A DNA stretch of 64,000 nucleotides, taken from Branchinecta lynchi (taxonomy: Eukaryota > Arthropoda > Branchiopoda > Anostraca > Branchinectidae). The stretch covers positions 21,788,938 to 21,852,937 of the forward strand of contig JAKZAP010000014.1 in assembly GCA_023053575.1 (NCBI GenBank), in the 5' to 3' direction. Below the pieces are notes generated by a model. It was given only the letters and a program-made list of their open reading frames with translations, was not told the DNA's origin and did no database searches. The position numbers were made by a program, and so were the translations under genes. Of the stretch, positions 22,291 to 31,894 are shown one piece after another (position 1 is the first letter of the stretch; every line of letters begins with the position of its first letter).

Positions 22291-23070
22291 GAATTCGATC
22301 ATCGATCATCGTTTTATTACACTTCTAGCTCATAGTTATTTCGATTAAACTTGTTTGATTGATTGATTGTAGGAGTTAAATCATTCAAAATTCGTCAGCG
22401 CGGGCTGATAGGATGGATGGTGGTATTTTTGAGAAACATTTTTTTTATTAGTTTGCACTTATAGAAAATGGTGAGAAAAAAAAAAAAAAAAATTCTTTCG
22501 CAAAAATACCATGACAGTATGTTTTGTTGACGACCAATTTTTATCCCCTTCCAGTGCAAAGGTGATTGCATCATAACAGCAATTACATAGGCATTAGTGG
22601 GAGATACGAGATTCGATATCTTACAGGAAACGTTCGACATGAGACATAGCGTACGAAAAAGAATACAATGAGACCAAATCATCTCAAAAGTCGTTAGAAA
22701 GGATAAGACAGATGATATGGAATCCAAGGTTTTGAGAATAGGCAATAATACTTCGTCCAATCAGGGGAAAACAATGTATTACTAAACGTACAGCAATTCC
22801 TTCATGAAAGCTTTGTTGGGATCCTTTTGGATCCCCAAGCTTTGTTTGGGATAGTGAGATGAGACCAATTCCGGCGATTTAATAGATTTATCCTTCCCAT
22901 TCTGGAACCCTCCCCGAGCAGAAATATGCCGTTTTAAAAAGAAGTCATTTACCAGTTAACAGCGCATCTCTGGGGGGGGAGGGGAATGAATAACTGAATG
23001 TCTTCGACCCAGTTTGGCGCCAGTTTTTAAACTTCCTCTGTCCCACTTGGCGTCCTCATTTGCTCCAATA
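22291..23070. other. Intron sequence; contains the exon relic
   Basis: Holds a TGATT microsatellite (22348-22366) and the exon relic at 22517-22596. The minus frame 22395-22760 is a shadow crossing the relic. Confidence 0.4.
22517..22596 (+). pseudogene. Relic of the gene 1 Cys-loop exon 5' end with its splice acceptor
   Basis: About 35 intronic bases, the AG at 22553-22554 and the following 41 bases resemble 2971-3047, the acceptor and start of the first visible gene 1 exon. By eye 32 of 42 exon positions match with one gap. Read from 22555 it gives GDCIITAIT, a stop, then AL, against [13 protein letters not shown] in the live exon. The stop and the loss of similarity after about 22596 make it non-functional. 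It lies in the intron between the loop C and TM1-TM3 exons, so it is either an abandoned duplicate exon or a copied fragment. Confidence 0.6.
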
Positions 23071-23338
23071 GTTGCGTTTTTTTTATCGAAGTTTGAAGTT
23101 ACCTTCGAACTCAAAAGTCTATTTAAATGCCGGTTTTGGTCACCGGTCACAGTTTCTTCGTCCTCCAAACTCTGACCGTCGAAGTTTTCTTGAATCGTCG
23201 AAGAAACGTCGACCGGGCAAGGATCGCGGAGTCGTAAAAAAACTAATTAAGCAAACGGTGAACTTTGACGGCGTTCGAAAACAAAAATTAAGCAACTGGC
23301 TAAGCGAACGGCGAACAAAATTTCGATCAAAACGCAAC
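23071..23338. mobile_element. Element I copy 1: TA-flanked MITE with GTTGCG ends
   Basis: Starts after TA with GTTGCGTTTTTTTTATCG and ends CGATCAAAACGCAAC before TA. Interior: GGTCACCGGTCACAG, TCGACCGGGCAAGGATC. The copy at 27421-27713 is collinear. A TA duplication suggests a Tc1/mariner-type mobiliser (inference). Confidence 0.75.
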
Positions 23339-23509
23339 TAATGTTTGCGTCGCAGATACTCGAAATAAGGGAAATACTCGCAAATACTCGAAATAAGGAG
23401 AAATAAGAAGAATACGGTAGAAAATTGAACATTTGCTCCCTTGTGCCCTCTGATTATTTATTAACTTGTTTTCGCTTTTTCTGAAGGCCCAAGACGGATT
23501 AGAATTATC

Positions 23510-23690
23510 TAGTATAAGTAGAAAAGTACGTGAGAATTCGTAACTCCAGAGCCTAAAAGAAGGCATGTTAGAACACTGTTCCCGCCCCTCACTCTGAAAC
23601 CTGAAAGGGTTCTTTTAGTATTCGTGCCTCTTTTAGTACTCGTGCCTCCTACACTACGCCGTGTCGTGCCTCTTTTTAGTCGATTCCGTT
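23510..23690. mobile_element. Element E fragment
   Basis: GAATTCGTAACTCCAGAGCC, CCCCTCACTCTGAAACCTG and GTGCCTCTTTTTAGTCGATT correspond to the right two thirds of the E copy at 46580-46822. Confidence 0.65.
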
Positions 23691-24042
23691 GCCTTCTTAG
23701 TCAGTTACAAATACATTACGATGAGAATTTAAATTAATCAATCAATAAGTATATTTCACATAATATTTCTATAACAAAAATAACCTTGTACGTCAAAATT
23801 TCGAGTATCTGCCGGAACAAGAAGAGCATAGAGATCGAAAGCTTTCCACATGTCACTACCGATTCACTCAAACTCTCGGAAAACTACAAACCTTTTTCGA
23901 CGAGACTGGTTTGGGGGAACGGGGGTTCAGGGAACCTCAGGGTGCTGTGCAGCCATGGCGCCGAGAGTTTTTCGCCGTGCCGGGTCGGATCTTGGCGAGC
24001 ATGGCTCCGTGATCAGGAAAGGTGCTGACTCCATTTAATCAA
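23691..24042. other. No repeat or gene recognised
   Basis: Contains a GC-richer patch near 23930-24015 with an open frame starting MAPRVFRRAGSDL. It has no recognisable homology and is not annotated as a gene. Confidence 0.3.
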
Positions 24043-24270
24043 ACAATGTTTACAACGGATACGTCAGCTATGATTCTTCATCAGCGATATTTCGACCCTT
24101 CTTGGCAAGGGTCCTCGTCAGGCTGTCAATCCTCAACTTCGGGGAAGGAAACAAACCTGTACAGGTACCGATTACAGGTTTGTTTCCTTCCCCGAAGTTG
24201 AACCAGAGGATTGACAGCCTGACGAGGACCCTTGCCAAGAAGGGCCGAAATATCGCTGATGAAGAAGCAT
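24043..24270. mobile_element. Element H copy 2 with a long hairpin
   Basis: The left end AATGTTTACAACGGATACG is as in copy 1. From 24075 to 24160 the sequence is repeated inverted at 24174-24265 with a 13-base loop; apart from a 6-base gap and one or two mismatches the ~85-bp stem is perfect. Contains CTTCTTGGCAAGGGTCC and GGGGAAGGAAACAAACC on each arm. Confidence 0.75.
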
Positions 24271-24421
24271 AAATGTTTCAAAGTCAGCTTGGGCTCAAAG
24301 AATATTTATGTGCTGACTCAAAACGTGCCACGGACTTCCTGTCTGATGTTTTGAGATGTAAAAAGACTTGAGGCTTAGCACCTTAAATAAAAGAGGGGCA
24401 CCATACGTAATAGTCCATCTT

Positions 24422-24737
24422 CACTTCAGAAGTTTCATAACGGGTATCACATGAATGCGGATGTTATCTTTTGTGTTTCAAAATGTTAGGCATAATAAGC
24501 ATTACCATCAGGAAGAACCGAAAAACCGTAAGTATCTGCTGAGTTTTCCAACATCATGACCATAAAGAATAAAGTAAGTAGATGCTTTTTTGGCTCTTCC
24601 TAACAAAACTCATTATGCATAACATTTCATGCATAGCGTTTTCAAACACAAAAGATAACATTCCAAGTGTTATCTGTTACGCATTCTCTGTTGAAACCGC
24701 GCATCCTTGTGTTATCTGTTATGAAACTTCTAACGGT
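24422..24737. mobile_element. Element N copy 1: MITE with AGAAGTTTCATAAC ends
   Basis: Inverted ends CACTTCAGAAGTTTCATAAC and TTATGAAACTTCTAACGGT; the sub-terminal arms also pair (GATGTTATCTTTTGTGTTT and AAACACAAAAGATAACAT). It ends 36 bases before the TM1-TM3 exon, so it lies next to the branch-point zone of that intron. Confidence 0.8.
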
Positions 24738-24773
24738 TTCTTTTTGGTAAAAAATACCTTTTTTCTTTTCCAG

Positions 24774-25198
24774 ACATATTTTTCAACATGACACTTCGGC
24801 GGAAGACGCTCTTCTACACCGTCAATCTCATCATCCCTTGCGTTGGAATCTCCTGCCTATCCGTTCTCGTTTTTTACCTTCCAGCTGATTGCGGCGAAAA
24901 AGTGGCTCTCTGCATTTCAATTCTCTTGTCCCAGACCATGTTCTTCCTCCTAATTTCGGAAATTATTCCATCGACGTCATTGGCTGTTCCTTTGTTAGGG
25001 AAATATCTCCTCTTTACGATGTTCCTTGTGGGACTCTCGGTGCTCGTGACAATTGTTATCCTCAATGTTCACTATCGAAAGCCAAGTACACATAAAATGT
25101 CACCGTGGGTCCGGAGGGTGTTCATTAAAGAGTTGCCGAAGTTGTTGCTGATGAGGGTGCCCCAGAAGGTCTACCAGGAAGTCCAGCAGCGACTACAG
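24774..25198 (+). CDS. nAChR alpha-like subunit, TM1-TM3 exon
   Basis: Large exon of 425 bases with an acceptor TTTTCCAG at 24773 and a GTGAGG donor at 25199 (phase 0). It encodes [22 protein letters not shown]1 with IIPCVGIS, the pore helix TM2 beginning [20 protein letters not shown]3 beginning [14 protein letters not shown], and the start of the cytoplasmic loop ([20 protein letters not shown]). Counting Lys as 0', TM2 keeps Glu -1', Leu 9' and Glu 20', which is consistent with a cation pore, but it has Ala at 2' and Gln at 11', where acetylcholine channels normally have Thr/Ser and Leu. A MITE ends 36 bases upstream of the acceptor. Amino acids in the cytoplasmic part resemble insect alpha1-alpha4 subunits more than beta subunits (by memory, not by alignment). 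Confidence 0.96.
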
Positions 25199-25939
25199 GT
25201 GAGGTTTTTTTTTTAACTCTTAACCCGCCTTGATGACATTTCAGAATTCAAAGATAAGTAGCCTACCACAAAGAAAGAACACTTAAAGAATAAGACCTTA
25301 AACTGAAAATTAAAGTGAATGAACTAAAGATTTTTCGTCATAAAAGGAACTTTTTTTCAATACAACCTGAGTGATGGCCTATTTTTATCGTCCATTCGTC
25401 CATCAATGCTGACCTAATAATTTGGAATACACCGAAAGAATCAACAATGACCAGAAAAACTCTGCAGAGGCTAGTGCCCTAATTTTTAGTGTTCACTATT
25501 GCAATATTATAGGTCTTATTATATTACAAAAACTAAACATCTAAAAACTAACTCCAACGATTCGTTTTATTTACTTAATATCCTCTGATTTGTTCTTCGT
25601 GTTTCATATGTTATTTTCTTTTCTCATTTTACGTTGGCCATTTAAGCATTAATTGATAATATTTTGTTGTTACAATTTTTCCAAACACTTGTTATTTGGC
25701 CCGAATCCTTACTCTACCCGCGCAGAATCCGCAGTGACCGGATGAATAGACATTGTCGGGTCTGGGATCCGACCGGAAGCTTTGCTGTCGTTTGTCTTCC
25801 ACCGTTCCTTCACTTCTGATGCAGCAAGACGGTTTCTAGCCTCTTTTTCCGTGTACCACATCGTTCCTTCACAAGGATCCTTGCCCAGCGGCTGCACTGG
25901 CGGAGAGCCTGCACCTGTGGTTTCAGCTACGAGAGAACT
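25199..25939. other. Intron sequence without recognised gene or repeat
   Basis: AT-rich, no coding pattern. Frames at 25709-25897 (-) and 25782-25970 (+) overlap one another and precede the LINE tail. Confidence 0.4.
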
Positions 25940-26190
25940 GCCTGCCAGATCGTGGTCGGAACTGGGATAATCAGAAGACGAGGGCCATTTTCTGGTTGAA
26001 TGCGAGCAACTCTTAGACCGCAGAAGACATTTTCTTAATGGTATACTATACAGTTCCCCGGTGTTCTTGAAACAAAATATACTTAAAATATACCACTTTT
26101 TAAAGAGAATAATAGTTAAATAAAGATAAGTATTGAGTGATGTAAGTGTATTGTAACCATTATGTATTTGGTACGGCCAAATGGCTATTA
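25940..26190 (+). pseudogene. LINE ORF2 extreme C-terminus and 3' tail
   Basis: EDEGHFLVECEQLLDRRRHF with a following stop at about 26124 matches the H-F-L-x-E-C zinc-knuckle end of many LINE ORF2s. It is followed by GTACGGCCAAATGG and an ATTCATATTCATAT tail. Confidence 0.5.
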
Positions 26191-26413
26191 AATATATTCA
26201 TATTCATATCCCCATAGCTGATTTACCCCCCCCCCCCCCTCTGCACGAGCGCTATGAATGAAACTTCTTTTATGAACTCTCTTTTACTTTGTGTGGTGGT
26301 ACAATTCCAGGTTTAGCCGTTCTGACAGAGAATATCTCAGTGAGATTATTCTCTGATTGTTCAACAATATGCTTTATTTTATTGTATTTGTCTGACAAAA
26401 AACAGACACAAAA

Positions 26414-26829
26414 GTTGTGTTTTCGCTGATACCATGGTATCTGTTACCACGGTAACTGGATCTGCAATTAGTCGTTTTTGCAGTTATCGTGGTATCTGAT
26501 ACACGGTGCTCTGCAAAAACGATCATTGCCGAAATTGCACTTTTCGAAGTCATCCCAAAAGAAAAACAGATATCCAGTTACGTCACTAAATGCTAAACTT
26601 CTTTCTTACCAGTCTAACCAACTTTGATGAAAGTGAGGTGACTTTTCAGAAACCACGACCAGTTACCACGGTCGGACCGTAGTATCTGAATATCTGATAC
26701 CACGATAACTGGCCAGATACCACGATAACTGCAAAAACGCCTTTTGACCGTGGTATCAGATACCACGATAACTGCGAAAACGACTTTAGACCGTGGTATC
26801 AGATACCATGGTATCTGCGAAAACGCAAC
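26414..26829. mobile_element. Element J: palindromic satellite-like MITE
   Basis: Ends GTTGTGTTTTCGC and GCGAAAACGCAAC enclose repeats of a 43-bp unit (GTGGTATCAGATACCACG plus ATAACTGCAAAAACG), clearest at 26700-26820. GTATCAGATAC and CCATGGTATCTG are themselves palindromic, so the whole array can fold on itself. Related fragment at 63488-63617. Confidence 0.7.
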
Positions 26830-27420
26830 TAAAGTTTCGTAGTGCCTCTGCCTTGCCTTGCTGCATAAAATAAATCTAAATCTCGACTATTTTGCCTGGG
26901 GGATCTGTTTCCTTCCCCCTAAAAGTATCCTGAGAAGCAGGAGTGCCATCTTCCAGCTTCCGGCTACCCTCTCTTCATTCTCGTCCTTCCCTCTCGCTCT
27001 GTAGTCTTCACGCTTGCAGTATTCTCATGACATGATCAAAGAACAAATACTGTCTTTCCCTTCTCCCTTTGCGAGTTGACGCCATCACTAAGAGCTTTCA
27101 ATCTGACAATCAACAGTCCTCTGTCGACTCAAGATGCCGCTAGACTTCAAAGTCAATTATGTTGACAGTGGATTTTCCGGCAAAGGAATCTCAGCTAGGA
27201 AACCCTTAGGTAAGCACTCATATTGGAAAGAGCTTACTTATCCAGACCTGGCAAGTTGGCAGAGGCTTTTAGACGCCAAATAAATGAGAGAAGAAAATAC
27301 GGAGCCGTAATTACGTGGTCGACAAATTTCTGATAAAGCATGGTTCGAAAGGGTGCGATTCTCTGTCCATCTTTAAACTGTGTCTGACCATTTTAACCTT
27401 ACTTTTTACTTTCATCAATA
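26830..27420. other. Intron sequence with one possible small exon
   Basis: No repeat family found. Holds the low-confidence ATG-to-donor stretch at 27134-27209. Confidence 0.35.
27134..27209 (+). CDS. Possible small first exon of an unidentified nested gene
   Basis: ATG followed by 25 codons (MPLDFKVNYVDSGFSGKGIS and five more) ends at a good donor, G|GTAAGC, at 27210, in a stretch free of recognised repeats within a gene 1 intron. No partner exon was found and I do not recognise the peptide. A chance ORF of this size is quite possible. It would be phase 1 if real. Confidence 0.15.
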
Positions 27421-27713
27421 GTTGCGTTTTTGATCGAAGTTTGAAGTTACCTTCAACCTAAAAGGTCTTTCTTTAAATACCGTTTTTGGTCCCCGGTCAC
27501 AGTATCTTTGTCCTTCAAACTCTGACCGTCGAAGTCCGTGAGCTAGCAAGTTCGAAGTTTGCTTGAGTCGTCGAAAAAACGTCGACCGGGCAAGGATCAC
27601 CGGGGTCGTAAAAACACTAATTAAGCAAACGGTGAACTTCGACGGCGTTTGAAAACGGAAATTAAGCAACCGGCTACGCTAACGGCGAACAAAACTTCGA
27701 TCAAAAACGCAAC
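27421..27713. mobile_element. Element I copy 2
   Basis: TA, GTTGCGTTTTTGATCG ... CGATCAAAAACGCAAC, TA. Collinear with 23071-23338 but holds an extra ~20 bases (CGTGAGCTAGCAAGTTCG). Confidence 0.8.
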
Positions 27714-28086
27714 TAATAACTCATTTCGTCTCTCTCTTTTGCTGATGATCTCTTACAAGAGCAAGCCCGGTCTAAAGAAGCGGGTGTCTTCTGTTTCTGC
27801 TGTAATAACTGAGTTGGTTTGGTTCTGTACTTGGGCGAATGGGAGTGCATATCTTTGAATTAATCTAACCAATGTTAATGGTTTCTGTGGTTGCGGGTAT
27901 TTACACTACAACGGCACATTACTTATAACACGGCTATTCAACAGTTAATGAAGCAAAAAAAAAAACAGTTCCAAGACTGTCGCTAATGGGGGACATACTG
28001 TACAAAAGTCCTGATCTATTGATCACTGAGTTTTATTCATGTCCGCCTTTCGCCCTCCTCTTTTTAACACCATATCCTGATACAAC
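27714..28086. other. No gene or repeat recognised
   Basis: Short frames only. Confidence 0.35.
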
Positions 28087-28967
28087 AAGACCAAAGGTTT
28101 CGATGGGATCCAGAAAATTTAAAATTTGATACAGACAATTGGGTCTTGTCTTCGCCAGACTCCTTGAACATTTTTACTATTCAAATTTAGAAACAGATAA
28201 AGGCCAAATTGCTAATCATAGAACACCAGAAAACAAGTGAGGTTTATCCATATAAGTCATATCTATTTTGACGAAACTAATCAAAAGTTCCCGCAATCCT
28301 TCTGCCAAATTTCCGGTTTCGGCCGAATTCGCGAACTGCTTGTGCGGCAAAAAAATAAAGCTCAGAAATGATTTCGGTTATCTCTTTACCCCTATATCGA
28401 ACATCTAATTTCTGCCTGATTCCGGGCGAACTGTAAGTCCGGGTAAAAAATTATTGCACCTACCCCTAAATCGGACATCTACTCAACTTCAAGTAAAACT
28501 TTTGCTTTTAACAAACTTTCCGGTTTTCGTCAGATTCCAAGTGGACTACTTGTCCGGGTAGAAAATAATTTTCACTTAAGTGTTCAGCATGTCTTCTTAC
28601 ACCTGAACAGAACATCTAATCAACTTCAAATAAAACTTTTAATTTTAGTAAACTTTCCGGTATGGGCCGGATTCTGGGCGAACTACTTGTTCGGCGAGAA
28701 AATTATTTTTCGTAATCGTGTACAGCATGTCTTCTTACCCTTTAATCGACTCATTAGCTGTTTAAAAATATTTTGTGTGCCCCTTAATTTGAACCCCCTC
28801 ACCCACCCCTAAATCTAGGGCTACAGAGCCCATCTACGAACTTGACTTTTCCCTTGACGCAAATAATCCTCACACCAGGTTTCGACAAAATATATCATTC
28901 CCTTCGAGAGTTATCGCGCTAACAGACGGACAGACGGACAACTTTTACGATGTCATAGGTATCCCTA
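28087..28967 (+). repeat. Element A copy 3, right tip missing
   Basis: Starts ACAAGACCAAAGGTTTCGAT and GGGATCC, holds about four ~137-base units, and stops at GGTATCCCTAC, just short of the terminal palindrome. Confidence 0.8.
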
Positions 28968-29544
28968 CATGATCCTGACTTTATGATATAAGCTTCTGGA
29001 TTGATCCTATGGAGCTTAGCTTTCCCGCACAACACGGCCTTCTCATTGTTTTGCGTTTGTTGTATTCTTTGCTCCGTGTAGTTTGTATTATGTTCCGCTG
29101 TTTTATTAAAACAGTAAAAACTCGAGTAAATAAATAAGTATCCGAACAGCATCTTTGTCAATGAGGTTTCTCACAGGAAGAAAGTGTTTGCATGGAACTG
29201 AAGATACTTTCCTCTTCTTGAAGACATCGCAAGTGATATTGTCATTCAGGTTGCGAATTAAGCAAACGAAAAAGTTTGCGATGCAGCTTGATGAAAGCAC
29301 CGAGAACGTCAAAACCAAACACAGACACAGACTGACTAACGACGTCGAGCCGAAATTTGACAAAGGTTTTGCTACAAGGCAGCCTCTAGTGATTGCCTCA
29401 TTGATTTTGTATATATTTTTAAACATGTATGCCTTATCATTTATGATAATAACTGTCGTCTTTTTCTCGCTCTGGAAAAAGGAGTACGCAATCTTTTCGA
29501 ACCTTGATTAGGGGTACGCGGCACGGAAAAGGTTGGGGACCACT
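28968..29544 (+). pseudogene. Relict hAT transposase fragment with terminal end
   Basis: The frame 29155-29511 contains KKFAMQLDESTENV, resembling the L-Q-L-D-E-S-T-D block of hAT (Charlie/ZBED-like) transposases, then after a deletion RHRLTNDVEPKFDKGFATRQ, resembling their C-terminus. It ends AAAAGGTTGGGGACCACTG, the inverse of a CAGTGGTCCCCAACC-type hAT end. The 5' half and left end are missing. Confidence 0.6.
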
Positions 29545-30060
29545 GATCTAATCAACTTCAAATAAAACTTTCGCTTTTAACCAATTTTCCGGTTTGGCCG
29601 GATTCCGGGTGAACTAGTTGTCCGACAAGAAAATGGTTTTCATCTTCGTGTTCAGCATGTCTTTTTGTTCCACATTCGTACATTTAATCAACTTCAAATA
29701 AAACTTTTAGTTCTAACCAACTTTCCGGTTTTTGCCGGATTCCGGACGAAGTCCTTATTCGGCAAGAAAATGGTATTCACCGTCGTCCTAAGCATGTCTT
29801 CTTACCCCATAATCGACTATCATATTAGCTGTTTAAAAATATTTTGTTCGCCCTTTAATTTGAACCCCCTCCCCCACCCCTAAATGTAGGGCTACAGAGC
29901 CCATCTACGAACTTGACCTTACCCTTGACTCAAATCCAAACACCGAATTTCATCAAAATATCTCATTCCCTTCGAGAGTTATCGTGCTGGCAGACGGACG
30001 GACAACTTTTGCGATTCCTAGGTGTCCCTCCACTTACGTTTTGGGATCCCAAAAATAATT
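29545..30060 (+). repeat. Element A copy 4, 5' truncated
   Basis: Begins inside a tandem unit (CTAATCAACTTCAAATAAAA) and runs to TACGTTTTGGGATCCCAAAA. Directly follows the hAT relic. Confidence 0.8.
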
Positions 30061-30262
30061 TCTCCGTAAACTGTACCACCAGTGGTCTTCCCTCTTCGTG
30101 TAATCTGTAGTTATGTTTGTGCTGTGTTTAGTGTATAGTTTTGCTACGTGCGTTGTCTTTTTTCTTGTTGTTGTTGTTGTTTTCTTTTTTTTTACTCCGT
30201 CACCAGGGCTACACGCCCTCCATTGTTTCTCTTGGCGGGTAATAAATTGATTGATTGATTTT
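30061..30262 (+). mobile_element. LINE-like 3' end with (ATTG)n tail
   Basis: A TTG/T-rich stretch, TTTACTCCGTCACCAG, GGCGGGTAATAAATTG and a TTGATTGATTGATT tail resemble the LINE-L 3' end at 18440-18724 with a different tetranucleotide. Confidence 0.5.
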
Positions 30263-31612
30263 CAAATTATTCTTTCGAAACAATTCTAATGTCGTTGTAA
30301 TTGTAAAGAAGGAGAAAAGGTACAAAGAAAGATAAGTATAAAGAAGGAAAAGAAAAGAGCTTTAATGAGAGTTAAAGCAGTAATCATGAATGGAAATTGA
30401 GCAGCAATCGACCGCGTCACCAGAGCTAAATTTGATGGCATTCTTTCCATTACGAAAAAGGTACATAACTAATTAACTAAAAATAACTTCTCAACTTCAA
30501 ACTTTCAACTCACAAAATTACTGACAAAGCTACCAAGTGCGATCAAACAAAAGGCTAAAAGCTTGTTTGTAGTATATTTAATTGTTTATTTTTTTAATCG
30601 TCATAATATTTTTCCCTGACTCCCTTTATTCCTTTATTAGTTTATACTCCGGAACGTGACTGAGAAGCAGAAAATCTACGGAGTTTCTCCAAACAAGCTT
30701 TCTTGCCTTCGTTTTCTTTTGATTTATCGGTGTGGGCAAAGAATATGATTAGCAAAGAATGTACGAGTCGCCATTTCCTTGCGAAGTGGGGAAAACAATT
30801 CTATTGTAGCTGTCTGCAGCCATGGACCCTGGTCCCTATTGATTTCCTCGAGGTTTTTCCAGCTTTCCAACGACGAAGCTAAAACTAAAGGGCCTTTCAT
30901 GATGAAGCATGGAATATTTTGCTTTGTCGTCTATAAAGTGATTGTTTCTTACGTTACGTAAAGCTTCACACCTGGTTATCTTACTGTATTTTCGACCTGT
31001 TTTGTACGGGAGCGTCTATGGCAAGACTGCGTAGAAACTTTCCCTGCATAAAATCCCGCCCCCCCCCCCAAAGAAAAAGAAATGTTTTACGAATTTTCCT
31101 TCACTATTTTCTTTGATTTATTTCCTATTCGACGTCTTTTCCAAGAATTCTTTAGAAAAACATTTTTCACAAATTCTTTTACCCTTGAATTTAAACAGGT
31201 TTTATGCGGTTTCTTTTAGAAGTTGCTTTGATGATTTCTTTTCAAGTGCAACCCTATTTGGCAAATGTAAAAAACAAGGTCTACTTAATTCATTAAACTT
31301 AACAGCTCGTTCAAAAGGCGCAGCACTATGAAATAAATCATTATTGTAAAAAAAAAATTCGTTACTACTAAGCCCATATTACTGCAAGAAAGACAAATAA
31401 CGTTTTTTTTTTTTACGAATTTTCCTGTACGATTATCCAAGTGACGTTTCTTTTTTATTTATTTATTATTTCATTTAGCGTTAAGCTTTTAGCTTGTCGC
31501 CGAAGTTTCATATCATGGTCAAGTTTCATCAAAAGAGCTCAAATACAATTCAATTTGTATGTATCGAGGTCAAAAGTACTCCCGGTCTTAGGTACAAAAT
31601 TTACTCTTACAG
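30263..31612. other. Intron sequence, nothing assigned
   Basis: A minus-strand frame near 31190-31330 (ERAVKFNELSRPCFLHLPN) may be another worn LINE C-terminus; weak. The last ~30 bases form the acceptor region for 31613. Confidence 0.3.
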
Positions 31613-31894
31613 CTCATCAAAAAGAAAAGGTTTCGAGCTTACCGAGACAGTCACAGGTGGAATAGGAGGCTCATGTATGGCTCACAACTCCTGTTGGAGG
31701 TAATGCATCTCAACACGTTACCGCCCCCTCCATCGCCCCCTCCTCCGCCACCACCACCACCTCCGTTTGCATCAATGGACAGTGCAGAGACGCTTGTCCC
31801 GGTCGTTAGAAGATACCCGTACGTTGTTGAGAAGGCAATAAAGAATGTCCAGTTTATTCAAAATCACATGAAACGACTGGATGAATTCAACGCG
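31613..31894 (+). CDS. nAChR alpha-like subunit, cytoplasmic loop/MA helix exon
   Basis: 94 codons, phase 0 at both ends, donor GTGAGT at 31895. The start was chosen at the acceptor ACTCTTACAG because an in-frame stop at 31589-31591 bars extension, and this AG is the one matching the phase-0 end of the TM1-TM3 exon. It begins LIKKKRFRAYRD, then has a run of four prolines, serine and ten prolines (about residues 37-51), and ends with the amphipathic MA helix (VVEKAIKNVQFIQNHMKRLD). The TM3-TM4 loop of this family varies in length and sequence and serves trafficking and conductance; the polyproline tract could bind SH3, WW or profilin-type partners (inference). A further small exon between 25199 and 31612 is not excluded. 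Confidence 0.86.

Noticed and set aside
31646..31657. Alternative acceptors GAGACAG and TCACAG for the gene 1 loop exon
   Set aside because: They give the wrong phase relative to the preceding exon, whereas the AG at 31611-31612 fits exactly.
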